Assembly: GCA_964618455.1 (NCBI GenBank)
Contig: CAZUAQ010000028.1
Span: forward strand, 1 to 64,000
Reading direction: 5' to 3'
Length of the DNA stretch: 64,000 nt
Source of the DNA: CAZUAQ01 sp964618455
Lineage (GTDB): Bacteria; Planctomycetota; Phycisphaerae; UBA1845; PWPN01
Below the pieces are notes generated by a model. That model had not been told where the DNA came from, made no database searches, and saw only the letters and a list, made by a program, of their open reading frames with translations. The position numbers and the translations under genes were made by a program. Each line of letters starts with the position of its first letter. The stretch's first letter is position 1. Shown in pieces: positions 27,201-35,241 of this stretch.

Positions 27201-29358
27201 GGTCGAGCCGTTCGATGCCGACGAAGCGCAGGCTTCGGAACTGGCCGCCAAGCGCGAAGAGTTGCTCCTTGAGCTGCTGGGCGCGCTGAATTCCGAAGCG
27301 CGGGCCAGGGCGATCATTGCGGACGAAGGCAATGAACTCACGCGGCGGATCGAGGCTCGGCTGACTTCCAGCTTCGGCGAAGTGAAGGCTTCCGAGATCG
27401 CCGCCGGTATGGATCTGAATCGCAAGCAGTGGTTCTTCCTCGGCGACAAGATGATCGGGCACTACGGGTGTTACTCCTGCCACAGCATCCCCGGCTTTGA
27501 GAACGCGTCGCGCCCCGGGACGGAACTGACCAACTGGGGCGAGAAGCAACTTTCACAGTTGGACTTCGCTTTCTTCGAGCACGCATTCGAAGAGGAACGC
27601 AACAAGGATCCGCTCTTCCGCAATCTCTTTCCAAGCGATCGTGACGCGTTGATCCGCTGGGCGCGCACCAATCCCGAGCTTCACGTCGGCCATACGCTGG
27701 CGGATTTTGCCTGGCACAAGCTGCGTAACCCGCGCATGTGGGACCGCAAAAAGGTCAAGGCGCCGTACGAGAAGCTGAAGATGCCGAACTTCTATCTCTC
27801 GGACGATGAAGCCGACGCGCTGACCACGTACCTGCTGTCGCGGAAGCCGGCGCGGGTGAACGACAATCTCCGCGTGGATTACTCCAATACGCACGAAGGG
27901 ATGGTCGCCGACGGTCGCGACGCCGCCTGGGAGTTGAACTGCGTCTCCTGCCATCAGATCGACGGCAACATGCCCGTGATCAATCAGTACATCGAACGCG
28001 AAGAGGGGGGCGACTTCGTCTTTGACGAGGTCAACGCGCCCCCGTGGCTGCGCGGGCAGGGCGCCAAGGTTCAGCCGGAATGGTTCTACACCTTCCTGAA
28101 CAACGTGGAAATGCTGCGTCCCTGGCTGAAAGTCCGCATGCCGAGTTTCCATCTGGAACATGATGGCACGACGGAACTCGTAGAATACTTCGTGGGGCTG
28201 AGCCTGGAAGAGTCGGAGTGGTTGAACGAACAGCTCAAGCCGGTCGAGCAGTACATTGTCTCGGCGCAGGAAAAGGCGGCGGCGGATCGGCTGGCCGCGG
28301 CCGGGCCGGGGCGTACCCCTGCCGGTGAGGGTGACGACGAGATGGGCGGGGGCGTTGAGGTCGAACAGGGCCTGGGCCCCGGCTGGTCGGACTGGATCCG
28401 GCAGGAAGATCTGGCGCCGCATGCCGACCTTCTGGGCGATTACGCCGTCCAAAATCGTCTCGTCCAGCCGATCGCGCTCGATCCCACGGAAACGGATCCG
28501 GCAGGTCTCGCCGAAGCTTATGCCCGCATCGTCGAGGATGCCCAGTTCCTGCGGGATCTCTACGACGTGCAGTACCCGTTCTCCGAAGTTCCGCCCTCGG
28601 TGGAAAGCCCCGAGGCCTGGATGGAGCATCTCGCCGACGGCGAGACCATGTTCATGACGCTCGAGTGTCTCAAGTGTCACGTTTTCGGCGATCCGAACAC
28701 GCCGGGGGCGAACCAGAATCCGACTGCGCCGAACCTTCTGCTGACGCAGGAACGCCTTCGTCGCGGTTGGGTCAAGGATTGGCTGGCCTCTCCGGCGCGG
28801 ATTCAGCCGGGTACGAAGATGCCGAATCTTTTCGGAGAGGGCGACGCCAGTGCGTTCGCCGCGTTCCCCGAGGAGGATCGCGAGAACCTGCGAGTGCGGC
28901 TCTTCCACGAACAGTACCTCGGCAGCGGTCCCGAGCAGATGCAGGCGATCACCGACTGGATCTTTGACGCGGGCAAGAAGAACCTGGACAAGATTCAGAT
29001 TCCCTTGTCGAAGATACCTCCCGCGGACGAGCGCGCGCTGGACGTGCCGTTGAGGGATGATCCGGATACCCTGACGGGGGATGCCGCTTCCGAGGCGGTG
29101 GACACCGAAGGCGACGAGGCATGGGCCGACGTGGGTGAAAGCGGCGACGGGTCGGAAGACGCGTGGCCGGACGAGGAGTCCGACGGTGCCGAGGCTTCGG
29201 AGGACGCATGGCCCGAAGAGGAATCCGGAGATGGATGGCCGGACGAAAAGGAAGAGACGTCCGAACAGGAGCGGTCCGACGAAGCTGCTGAAGAAGCCGT
29301 GAGTGAGGATGATGGCTGGCCCGAAGAGGACGACGACGGCTGGCCCGACGAAGAATAA
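24268..29358 (+). CDS. giant membrane-anchored octaheme cytochrome c
   Basis: 1696 residues. One membrane span (about 14-33) anchors the N-terminus; a long coiled coil follows (about 40-300). Eight CxxCH heme sites start at residues 343, 464, 531, 565, 693, 1068, 1225 and 1467, spread over several cytochrome c domains with long helical spacers. The last 90 residues are highly acidic and carry five W-P-[DE]-E repeats (AWPDEE, AWPEEE, GWPDEK, GWPEED, GWPDEE) plus a degenerate AWADVG. The heme domains should lie on the periplasmic side. It is the first gene of a cytochrome oxidase cluster and should deliver electrons to the downstream copper proteins and CoxB. No bc1 or alternative complex III gene lies in the window. 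The N-terminal anchor followed by PWREIQNEY resembles planctomycete multiheme cytochromes linked to quinol-oxidising complexes, as I recall them. Confidence 0.9.
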   Translation: MPVPTETLYNTRKVSLWFAISSVALLASLIWLIKTDYARPWREIQNEYTELQAELARLELMTFETESSQNRLEAAKARVAAEKEALASQQKQVETLLVQMGEGLEADPKSYAGKVLELVTGPMSSEFVEQARQVDLEFSTLIQGQIETPNSETLASQIQPDSPHAEHLKDLLQWFHLESLREREMAIRGAYEEANILQKNLKSEIGPAKVHYEHALALHGAEDEETIALEEELGHLKESFAEARTKYDELADLRKAIEQRIKDLRDGVDSAERDLASIEKEFADAEKKYADLSDKIKHGIMNIPLGDFAAPKGVPGRNEVKQVVLPDVRVDLNFVESYQTDRCITCHVAIDNKDFTKENIARKLEDALLAINEKMAREKQPVRFELPVVEGRDDLAQGNVTSGWYTLDPVQQDALFEELVGTINKYQRMNGDKELEFGEPLLAHPNLDLYVANGSAHPMSSMGCTVCHEGNGEETDFVLAAHTPPSHKVREEWKDEYYIKTAGLMPQQNFETAEHHWNRPMLLPKYSEASCTKCHEKATDIVSYNGEPAASTINTGRFLFQQLGCINCHLVEELEGSRKVGPDLAHVGEKLTKGFAHNWIFSPQEYRPSTNMPHYFMQENNDPGSATTGGDSDPVLRTRAEVVGMTEYLFAASTEYNKVVPPSDLWEPMADEDSAATASAAERGRRLFGEVGCLACHSTLSYAPTDPYEGGPGMPLGERWITGDLIRALEDLVLDVKRGELRRLKKSLAGEEGLGEAEIDLTADEYEPLVEKRLAVSLEDDDGGHISFETIADAFNNALDGPDYDVMMARREAFEKILGTSPKKLQAVTLSEDERELVTRTTDDVYDAILDVVYDRFDAMSYIDRVEYAMVNFDSAQDSIFTPDAVNKPIFTRFGPELSSILTKFADRESAVFWLYDWLKDPRHYSSYTKMPRMRLERGDFPVIDPSTGEPTGKTVDADEALDIAVYLSTLADNEDFEVEPFDADEAQASELAAKREELLLELLGALNSEARARAIIADEGNELTRRIEARLTSSFGEVKASEIAAGMDLNRKQWFFLGDKMIGHYGCYSCHSIPGFENASRPGTELTNWGEKQLSQLDFAFFEHAFEEERNKDPLFRNLFPSDRDALIRWARTNPELHVGHTLADFAWHKLRNPRMWDRKKVKAPYEKLKMPNFYLSDDEADALTTYLLSRKPARVNDNLRVDYSNTHEGMVADGRDAAWELNCVSCHQIDGNMPVINQYIEREEGGDFVFDEVNAPPWLRGQGAKVQPEWFYTFLNNVEMLRPWLKVRMPSFHLEHDGTTELVEYFVGLSLEESEWLNEQLKPVEQYIVSAQEKAAADRLAAAGPGRTPAGEGDDEMGGGVEVEQGLGPGWSDWIRQEDLAPHADLLGDYAVQNRLVQPIALDPTETDPAGLAEAYARIVEDAQFLRDLYDVQYPFSEVPPSVESPEAWMEHLADGETMFMTLECLKCHVFGDPNTPGANQNPTAPNLLLTQERLRRGWVKDWLASPARIQPGTKMPNLFGEGDASAFAAFPEEDRENLRVRLFHEQYLGSGPEQMQAITDWIFDAGKKNLDKIQIPLSKIPPADERALDVPLRDDPDTLTGDAASEAVDTEGDEAWADVGESGDGSEDAWPDEESDGAEASEDAWPEEESGDGWPDEKEETSEQERSDEAAEEAVSEDDGWPEEDDDGWPDEE

Positions 29359-29422
29359 GACACCGCAACAAGACGAAGGCTGAGAGTTGAATCAGCCGAA
29401 CCGCAATGAGGAGATCGATTCC

Positions 29423-30205
29423 ATGAACCGCAGAATGCTGACGCTGATGCTAAGCCTGGGTGTGTTCTTCAGTGCCGTCGGCGCCGTGACCGCCGAAGAC
29501 GAGAAGGAAGACGCCAAGAAGGAAGAATCCAAGAAACCCGTGGCGATCAAGGGCAAGGTGATCTACGACGACAAGCCCAAGCCGCCAAAGAAGATCAATC
29601 CCGGCGTGGATCCTTACTGCGCGAAGCACAAGATTTACGACGATTCGCTTCGCATGACCCGCAAGGGCGAGCTGTCGAACATCTTCGTCTACGTGACCAC
29701 CTGCAGCCTCGAGGAGGAGATGGACGTCGAGAAGCTCGAAGTGCCCAAGGAGCCGGTCGTCCTGGATCAGAAAGGCTGCCAGTACGAGCCTCACGTCTTC
29801 GGATTGATGAGCGGTCAGACGCTCGAGGTCCGTAACAGCGACAAGACGAACCACAACGTGCACGGCCTTCCGAAGAAGAACAAGGAGTTCAACTTCGGTC
29901 AGCCGAAGCCGGGGATGGTCAAAAAGCTCACCGACCTGAAAAAAGAAGAGACCTTCATGATCAAGTGCGACGTCCACGCGTGGATGAGCACCTGGTGCCA
30001 CATCATGGAGCATCCGTACTTCGCCACGACGGATTCGAAGGGAGAATTCGAGATCACTGGGCTGCCCCCGGGTGAGTACGACCTGGTGTTCTGGCATGAA
30101 TCGGAAACGACCGTCGAGAAAAAGAGCATCAAGGTCGAGGAAGGCAAGCCGGCGGACGTCGGTGAAGTCAAGTTCAAGATCGAGCAGAAGCGACGCCGTC
30201 GCTGA
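29423..30205 (+). CDS. secreted cupredoxin-like (amicyanin-type) copper protein
   Basis: 260 residues from the ATG at 29423 (GAGGAG nine bases upstream), with a signal peptide ending near AVTA|EDE. The core carries a type I copper pattern: RNSDKTNHNVHG supplies His144, and KCDVHAWM supplies Cys182, His185 and Met188 in the C-x2-H-x2-M spacing of amicyanin. Further conserved Cys119, His124, Cys192, His193 and His197 are present. The last 60 residues (SKGEFEITGLPPGEYDL) form a carboxypeptidase-regulatory-like beta domain. The whole protein is homologous to the C-terminal 210 residues of the next gene's CoxB. Probably a periplasmic electron carrier between the multiheme cytochrome and the oxidase. 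Annotation pipelines would likely call it a carboxypeptidase-regulatory-like protein. Confidence 0.82.
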   Translation: MNRRMLTLMLSLGVFFSAVGAVTAEDEKEDAKKEESKKPVAIKGKVIYDDKPKPPKKINPGVDPYCAKHKIYDDSLRMTRKGELSNIFVYVTTCSLEEEMDVEKLEVPKEPVVLDQKGCQYEPHVFGLMSGQTLEVRNSDKTNHNVHGLPKKNKEFNFGQPKPGMVKKLTDLKKEETFMIKCDVHAWMSTWCHIMEHPYFATTDSKGEFEITGLPPGEYDLVFWHESETTVEKKSIKVEEGKPADVGEVKFKIEQKRRRR

Positions 30206-30352
30206 TCGCTCGAGATGGTGATTCAACACCGCGCCGCCTTTCGGAGGGCGGCGCGGCGTCATCGATCGTCCGCATGGGCCGCGGGCCGTCGGTGGATGGT
30301 GAATGATTGGGATGAGCATCCGCACGCGATTCGTCGGCGAGGTGCTGGTCCC

Positions 30353-32143
30353 ATGCAAGAAGTTGGCCGGAGAGGGCGCATCGTGCTTGAAAGCATCGTG
30401 CAAATCCAACGGGCGATCCGCACCTGCGGAACGCGAATGATCGTGGTGCTGGCGGGACTGTTGTTCCCCGGGACACTCGTTGCGCAGAGCGATCTTCTCG
30501 CGCAAACCGACCTGGACCTGGTGACCACCGATGGTTGGTGGCTTCCCCCGAATGCCGCCGAGCACGGCGGCAAGGTCGACGGCATCTTCACGATGATTTT
30601 CATCGTGACCGTGATTACGGGCATCGCGGTGTTCGCCGTTCTGGGATACATCCTCTACAAGTACCGCCACCAGGAAGGCCGCAAGGCGATCTTTCTTCAC
30701 GGCAGCCATCGCCTGGAGATGATCTGGACGATCACCCCGGCGGTGATCCTGGTCATCATGGGCATCCTCAGCATTCGTGCCTGGGCGGACATCCGCATGT
30801 CCGAGCCCGCCTTCGGTGAGGAGGTCACCGAGGTGGAGGTCCTCGCCGAACAGTTCCAGTGGAACATTCGTTACCCGGGCATGGACGGCAAGTTCGGCAC
30901 GATGGACGACATCGGCACCTTCGATAAGCAGGACCCGGACAAGTCCGCCATTCCCGGCAACATTCACGTGCCCGTCGGCAAGACCGTGCGTGTCCACCTG
31001 ATGTCGCGCGACGTGCTGCACAGTTTCTTCCTGCCCAACATGCGTCAGAAGCTCGATGCCGTGCCCGGCATCCGGGGAACGATGAAGTTCACGCCGACAA
31101 AGGTCGGCAAGTACGACCTGCTCTGCGCGGAGCTTTGCGGCCCGCAGCATTACTCGATGTCGGGCGCGTTGTACGTGATGAGCCAGGAGGATTACGACGC
31201 CTGGCTCGGTCAGCGGAACGCCGAGATTCGCGACATTCTCTCGTATTACGGCATCGAGGTCGGCGGGGGGGATTGGGGCGGTGGCGAAGGCGGCACCGAG
31301 GAAGCCTGGCCGGACGAGGACGAACCGGTGGAGGAAAGCGAGGAGCCCGAGCCTGAAGCGGAAGCGCCCGCCGAGCCAGAAGCGGAAGCGCCCGCCGAGG
31401 ATGAAGCCGAGGCGACTGCGAAAACTGAACCCGAGCCTGAACCTGAGGCCGCGACGGATCTTCCCTCGCTGATCGGGACGGAGACACCGAAGGACGCGAT
31501 CGTCGGTCGAGTTCTCTATGAAGGACCGGTACGGCAGAAGCCGATTAATCCAGGCACGGATCCCGTCTGTGCAAAAGCGCACGAACAGGAGCCGATCATC
31601 GATGAGTCGATCGTGCTCGGACCGGACAACGTGCTGCAGAATGTCTTCGTGGAGGTCACCGGCGGTCTCCCGGACAAGAAGTGGCCGGTTCCCGAAGAGC
31701 CGGTGGTCTTGGATCAGCTGGGGTGCCGCTATATCCCCCACGTCTTCGGCGTGATGGCCGATCAACCCCTCCTCATCCGCAACAGCGACAGGACGAACCA
31801 CAACGTCCACGGACTTGCAAAGAAGAACGAGATCTTCAACTTCGGTCAGCCGAAGATCGGTATGACCGAAACGCTTCGATTCGCGAAGCCTGAGGATTTT
31901 AAAATCAAGTGCGACGTCCACGCGTGGATGAGCACGTGGTGTCACGTCGTGGAGCACCCGTTCTACGCGGTCACGGATGAGAAGGGCGCATTTGAGATCG
32001 CCGGCCTGCCCGCCGGGGAATACGAATTGACTTACTGGCATGAGACGCTGGGTGAGCAGAAGGTGGACGTCGAACTCGGCGACAGCGCGGCCGAGGCGGA
32101 GACGGTAACGTTCAAGCCGGCGGCCCGAGGGCGTCGGCGTTGA
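30353..32143 (+). CDS. coxB: cytochrome c oxidase subunit II with extra C-terminal cupredoxin domain
   Basis: 596 residues from the ATG at 30353 (GAGGTG eight bases upstream; signal peptide ending LVAQS). Two membrane spans (about 78-103 and 122-144) lead to the CuA domain, whose ligands are all present: His233, Cys268, Glu270, Cys272, His276 and Met279. Ordinary CoxB would end near residue 310. Here an acidic Pro/Glu/Ala linker (about 318-378, containing EAWPDED) joins a second copper domain homologous to the preceding gene product, with His483, Cys520, His523 and Met526. CuA is the entry point for electrons in the oxidase; the extra domain probably passes electrons to it as a tethered donor. 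The linker also contains a 24-base tandem repeat. Confidence 0.93.
   Translation: MQEVGRRGRIVLESIVQIQRAIRTCGTRMIVVLAGLLFPGTLVAQSDLLAQTDLDLVTTDGWWLPPNAAEHGGKVDGIFTMIFIVTVITGIAVFAVLGYILYKYRHQEGRKAIFLHGSHRLEMIWTITPAVILVIMGILSIRAWADIRMSEPAFGEEVTEVEVLAEQFQWNIRYPGMDGKFGTMDDIGTFDKQDPDKSAIPGNIHVPVGKTVRVHLMSRDVLHSFFLPNMRQKLDAVPGIRGTMKFTPTKVGKYDLLCAELCGPQHYSMSGALYVMSQEDYDAWLGQRNAEIRDILSYYGIEVGGGDWGGGEGGTEEAWPDEDEPVEESEEPEPEAEAPAEPEAEAPAEDEAEATAKTEPEPEPEAATDLPSLIGTETPKDAIVGRVLYEGPVRQKPINPGTDPVCAKAHEQEPIIDESIVLGPDNVLQNVFVEVTGGLPDKKWPVPEEPVVLDQLGCRYIPHVFGVMADQPLLIRNSDRTNHNVHGLAKKNEIFNFGQPKIGMTETLRFAKPEDFKIKCDVHAWMSTWCHVVEHPFYAVTDEKGAFEIAGLPAGEYELTYWHETLGEQKVDVELGDSAAEAETVTFKPAARGRRR
31355..31399 (+). repeat. 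24-base tandem repeat in the CoxB linker
   Basis: Two identical 21-base copies (31355-31375 and 31379-31399) with a 24-base period encode EAEAPAE units. Such repeats change linker length by slippage. Confidence 0.7.
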
Positions 32144-32221
32144 GGTGGCGTTTCGCTTTGGGCGAAGCATCGCTCTAGGGAATTGGATAGATCGGACGAA
32201 CGGTATCAATCGGTGAACAGC

Positions 32222-34273
32222 ATGTCGGACTCACATTCAGAACACGCGGATCACGGACATCACGAGCCGGGTTTCATCGGCAAGTACATTTTCTCGATGG
32301 ATCACAAGATCATCGGGATTCAGTTCATGTTCACCGCGTTGATCTTCATGATCCTCGGCGGCGGACTGGCCATGGGCATTCGCTGGCACATCGCCTATTC
32401 GCAGCAGGATCTGCCCATCGCGGATCTTCTGCCGGAAGGCGTGGTGGCCGAAGCACCGGCGGATGCCTCGGTGTGGAAGAAGGGCCACAAAGTCGAATTC
32501 CTGATGGACTACGAGAATGAAGAGCTGGGGCTCTCCGCGGCGTCGGGAACGGAGGCGACGTTCATCAAGGTCGTGGAGTATGACGAGGCCCGGAAGTATC
32601 GCCCCAAGCCGAAGATCGTGACGCTCGAGATCGGCGGTAAAGAGTACGATCTGGACATCCTCTCCTTCGACGGCGCCACGGTCAGCAGCACGGAGAACTA
32701 CTCCTTCTTCACCGACGAGTTCTACTCGACCATGTTCACCATGCATGGCTCGGTAATGATTTTTCTCGTCATCATCCCGATCCTCGTCGGGGCCTTCGGC
32801 AACTTCGTCGTGCCGCTGCAGATCGGTGCCCGGGACATGGCGTTCCCGTTCATCAACATGCTGTCGTACTGGATGTACCTGGTCGGCGCGTTCGTGATGC
32901 TGTTCGGGACGTTCTTCGGTTTCGCCGCCGAGGAGGGCCTGCTGTTCCATGGCGGGGCCGCCGGGCCGGGGTCCGGGTGGACGTCGTATCCACCCCTGGC
33001 CGTCGTGACCGATACGCGGTCCTTCGCCCAGACCTGCTGGTTGATCGCCATCATCATCACCGGTACATCCTCCATCCTGGGGGCGTTCAACTACGTAACG
33101 ACCATCGTGAAGATGCGTGCTCCGGGCATGGGCTTCTTTCGCATGCCGCTGACGGTGTGGGCGATCTTCATCACGTCGATCCTGACGCTCTTCGCGACGC
33201 CGGTGCTCGCCTCGGCCGGATTGATGCAGGTGATGGATCAGCTCGGGGCCAGCAGTTTCTTCATCGCCAAGAACACCGTGATCAGCGGGGAAACGATCGA
33301 GAATACCGGTGGCGGTCAGCCGCTGCTGTGGCAGCACCTGTTCTGGTTCTATTCCCACCCGGCGGTGTACATCATGATTCTCCCCGCCATGGGGATCGCC
33401 TCCGACGTGCTGAGCACCTTCGCCCGCAAGCCGATTTTCGGATACCGCCCGATGGTCTACGCCATTGCCGCCATCGCGGGCCTGGGCTTCATCGTGTGGG
33501 GCCACCACATGTTCGTCAGTGGCATGAATCCGGCACTGGGCACGACCTTCACCCTCTCGACGATCATGATCGCGCTGCCCTCGGCCATTAAGACATTCAA
33601 CTGGCTGGGCACGTTGTGGGGCGGCAACATCCGCTTCACCGTTCCGATGCTGCACGCCATCGCGTTCGTGGCCATGTTCGTGATCGGCGGATTGAGCGGT
33701 ATCTTCATGGCGTCGACACCGGTGGACATCTACATCCACGACACCTACTTCATCGTCGCCCACATTCACTACGTGCTCTTCGGTGGCAGCATGTTCGGCA
33801 TCTTCGCGGGGATCAGCTACTGGTTCCCGAAGATGTTCGGCAAGATGATGAACTCCATGATGGGCCGGGCGCACTTCTGGCTGACCTTCATCTTCTTCAA
33901 CATGACCTTCTTCCCGATGCACCTGCTGGGAATGGGCGGTATGCCGCGACGCTACGCGGGCTACGCCAAGTTCGAATCGCTGGATCACCTGATCTCGGTG
34001 AACGAATTCATCACCATCAGCGCGCTGCTGCTCGGGGCGGTGCAGGTGATCTTCGCGGTCAACCTGTTCTGGAGCCTGATCTTCGGCGAGAAGGCCGTCC
34101 GCAATCCCTGGCACGCCAACACGCTCGAGTGGATCGCGCCGTCGCCTCCGGGCCACGGCAACTTCGAGCAGATTCCGGTCGTCCGCCGCGGCCCGTACGA
34201 GTACGCCTCGCCCGAGGTGGAAGAGGATTACCTGCCGCAGGATCGCGTGATCGGAGGTTCGTCGCCGGCATGA
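32222..34273 (+). CDS. coxA: cytochrome c oxidase subunit I, A2-type, with large first-loop insertion
   Basis: 683 residues, about 130 longer than common CoxA. Twelve membrane spans. Heme and copper ligands are all visible: low-spin heme His175 in FTMHGSV; CuB His and its cross-linked Tyr in YSHPAVYI; CuB GHHMF; and HDTYFIVAHIHYV for hemes a3 and a. The Glu of the classical D-channel (GHPEVY) is replaced by Ala, with the YS pair of A2-type oxidases. Between span 1 and the first heme ligand there is an insertion of roughly 80 residues (about 62-150), rich in charged residues, on the periplasmic face. It reduces O2 to water and pumps protons. Its stop overlaps the next start (ATGA). Confidence 0.96.
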   Translation: MSDSHSEHADHGHHEPGFIGKYIFSMDHKIIGIQFMFTALIFMILGGGLAMGIRWHIAYSQQDLPIADLLPEGVVAEAPADASVWKKGHKVEFLMDYENEELGLSAASGTEATFIKVVEYDEARKYRPKPKIVTLEIGGKEYDLDILSFDGATVSSTENYSFFTDEFYSTMFTMHGSVMIFLVIIPILVGAFGNFVVPLQIGARDMAFPFINMLSYWMYLVGAFVMLFGTFFGFAAEEGLLFHGGAAGPGSGWTSYPPLAVVTDTRSFAQTCWLIAIIITGTSSILGAFNYVTTIVKMRAPGMGFFRMPLTVWAIFITSILTLFATPVLASAGLMQVMDQLGASSFFIAKNTVISGETIENTGGGQPLLWQHLFWFYSHPAVYIMILPAMGIASDVLSTFARKPIFGYRPMVYAIAAIAGLGFIVWGHHMFVSGMNPALGTTFTLSTIMIALPSAIKTFNWLGTLWGGNIRFTVPMLHAIAFVAMFVIGGLSGIFMASTPVDIYIHDTYFIVAHIHYVLFGGSMFGIFAGISYWFPKMFGKMMNSMMGRAHFWLTFIFFNMTFFPMHLLGMGGMPRRYAGYAKFESLDHLISVNEFITISALLLGAVQVIFAVNLFWSLIFGEKAVRNPWHANTLEWIAPSPPGHGNFEQIPVVRRGPYEYASPEVEEDYLPQDRVIGGSSPA

Positions 34274-35241
34274 GTGACGCGCCCACCAAGATGAACATGC
34301 CTGAGCGCACGCCGCGAAGTGGCGGGGCGGCCTGGTTGCATCGCCTCAGCGTGGCGCTGCTGGTCGGGACCTTCGTGCTCATCGTGGCGGGGGGCAATGT
34401 GACTAGCAAGGATGCCGGCCTGGCCGTGCCGGACTGGCCGCTGTCCTTCGGATCCTGCAATCCGCAAGGGTGGACGTCGATGCCGCTCGTCTTTGATGAG
34501 CACCTGCATCGGCTCATCGGCACGACGATCGGGATGATCTCCATCCTCGTTGTTGCCATGGCGTTCATGGGCTCCGGCATTTCCCGCAAACTACGTAGGG
34601 TGTCCGTTGTGGCACTCGTGGCGGTGATCATTCAGGGCATCATGGGCGGCCTGCGCGTCACGGAAATCTCCACGACGCTGGCCATCATTCACGGTTGCTT
34701 CGGGCAGGTGTTTCTCTGCATCGTGGTGGCGCTGGTCGCCATGAGTTCGCGCCGCTGGCCGGGAACGGCCGCGCCGCGCGACGCGTTGACCACGCGGGCG
34801 GTGCGCTTCTGGACGGTGGTGATCCCGCTGGCAGTCTTCGGCCAGTTGATCCTCGGCGCCGTCCTGCGGCATCTGCACATCGGCCTGGGCTGGCACATCA
34901 TGGGGGCGATGGTAGTGGGCGTGGTGCTCATCATGGCGTCGCAGCACATATACAACCCGCGGCCGCTGAACCCGGAATCCAGACGGGCCATGAACGCCAT
35001 CTTCGCGCTGTATGGCGTGCAGCTCCTGCTGGGTCTGATGACCTTCCTGGTGCTTCGTCCTCTCGGCAGCCCGGTGACGACCGTCACTCAGGCCTACCTG
35101 CCGACCGTGCACGTCGGTGTCGGCGCCGCCATTCTCGCCTCGAGTGTCTACCTGGCCTTGAAGACTTACGCGGTGACGACGCGTCAGCCGAAGGATGCAA
35201 CGCGCTCATCGATCAACGAGATGCGGGAGGTGCCGGCATGA
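34270..35241 (+). CDS. ctaA: heme A synthase (COX15/CtaA)
   Basis: 323 residues, starting inside the coxA stop (ATGA). It oxidises heme O to heme A in the membrane. Eight hydrophobic segments in two similar halves; the four expected heme-binding His positions are visible in FDEHLHRL, IIHGCFGQ, GLGWHIMG and LPTVHVGVG. The loop GLAVPDWPLSFG with a nearby Cys (FGSCNPQGW) matches the first extracytoplasmic loop of the family. Overlap on both sides with coxA and ctaB indicates translational coupling and matched supply of heme A for CoxA. Confidence 0.94.
   Translation: MSDAPTKMNMPERTPRSGGAAWLHRLSVALLVGTFVLIVAGGNVTSKDAGLAVPDWPLSFGSCNPQGWTSMPLVFDEHLHRLIGTTIGMISILVVAMAFMGSGISRKLRRVSVVALVAVIIQGIMGGLRVTEISTTLAIIHGCFGQVFLCIVVALVAMSSRRWPGTAAPRDALTTRAVRFWTVVIPLAVFGQLILGAVLRHLHIGLGWHIMGAMVVGVVLIMASQHIYNPRPLNPESRRAMNAIFALYGVQLLLGLMTFLVLRPLGSPVTTVTQAYLPTVHVGVGAAILASSVYLALKTYAVTTRQPKDATRSSINEMREVPA

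Noticed and set aside
29450..32209. Open frame of 919 codons antisense to the cupredoxin and coxB genes
   Set aside because: It covers two well-supported genes and the gap between them, and shows no recognisable domain.
32237..34156. Open frame of 639 codons antisense to coxA
   Set aside because: Composition is His/Arg/Asp-rich as expected for the reverse of a membrane gene; coxA on the other strand is certain.
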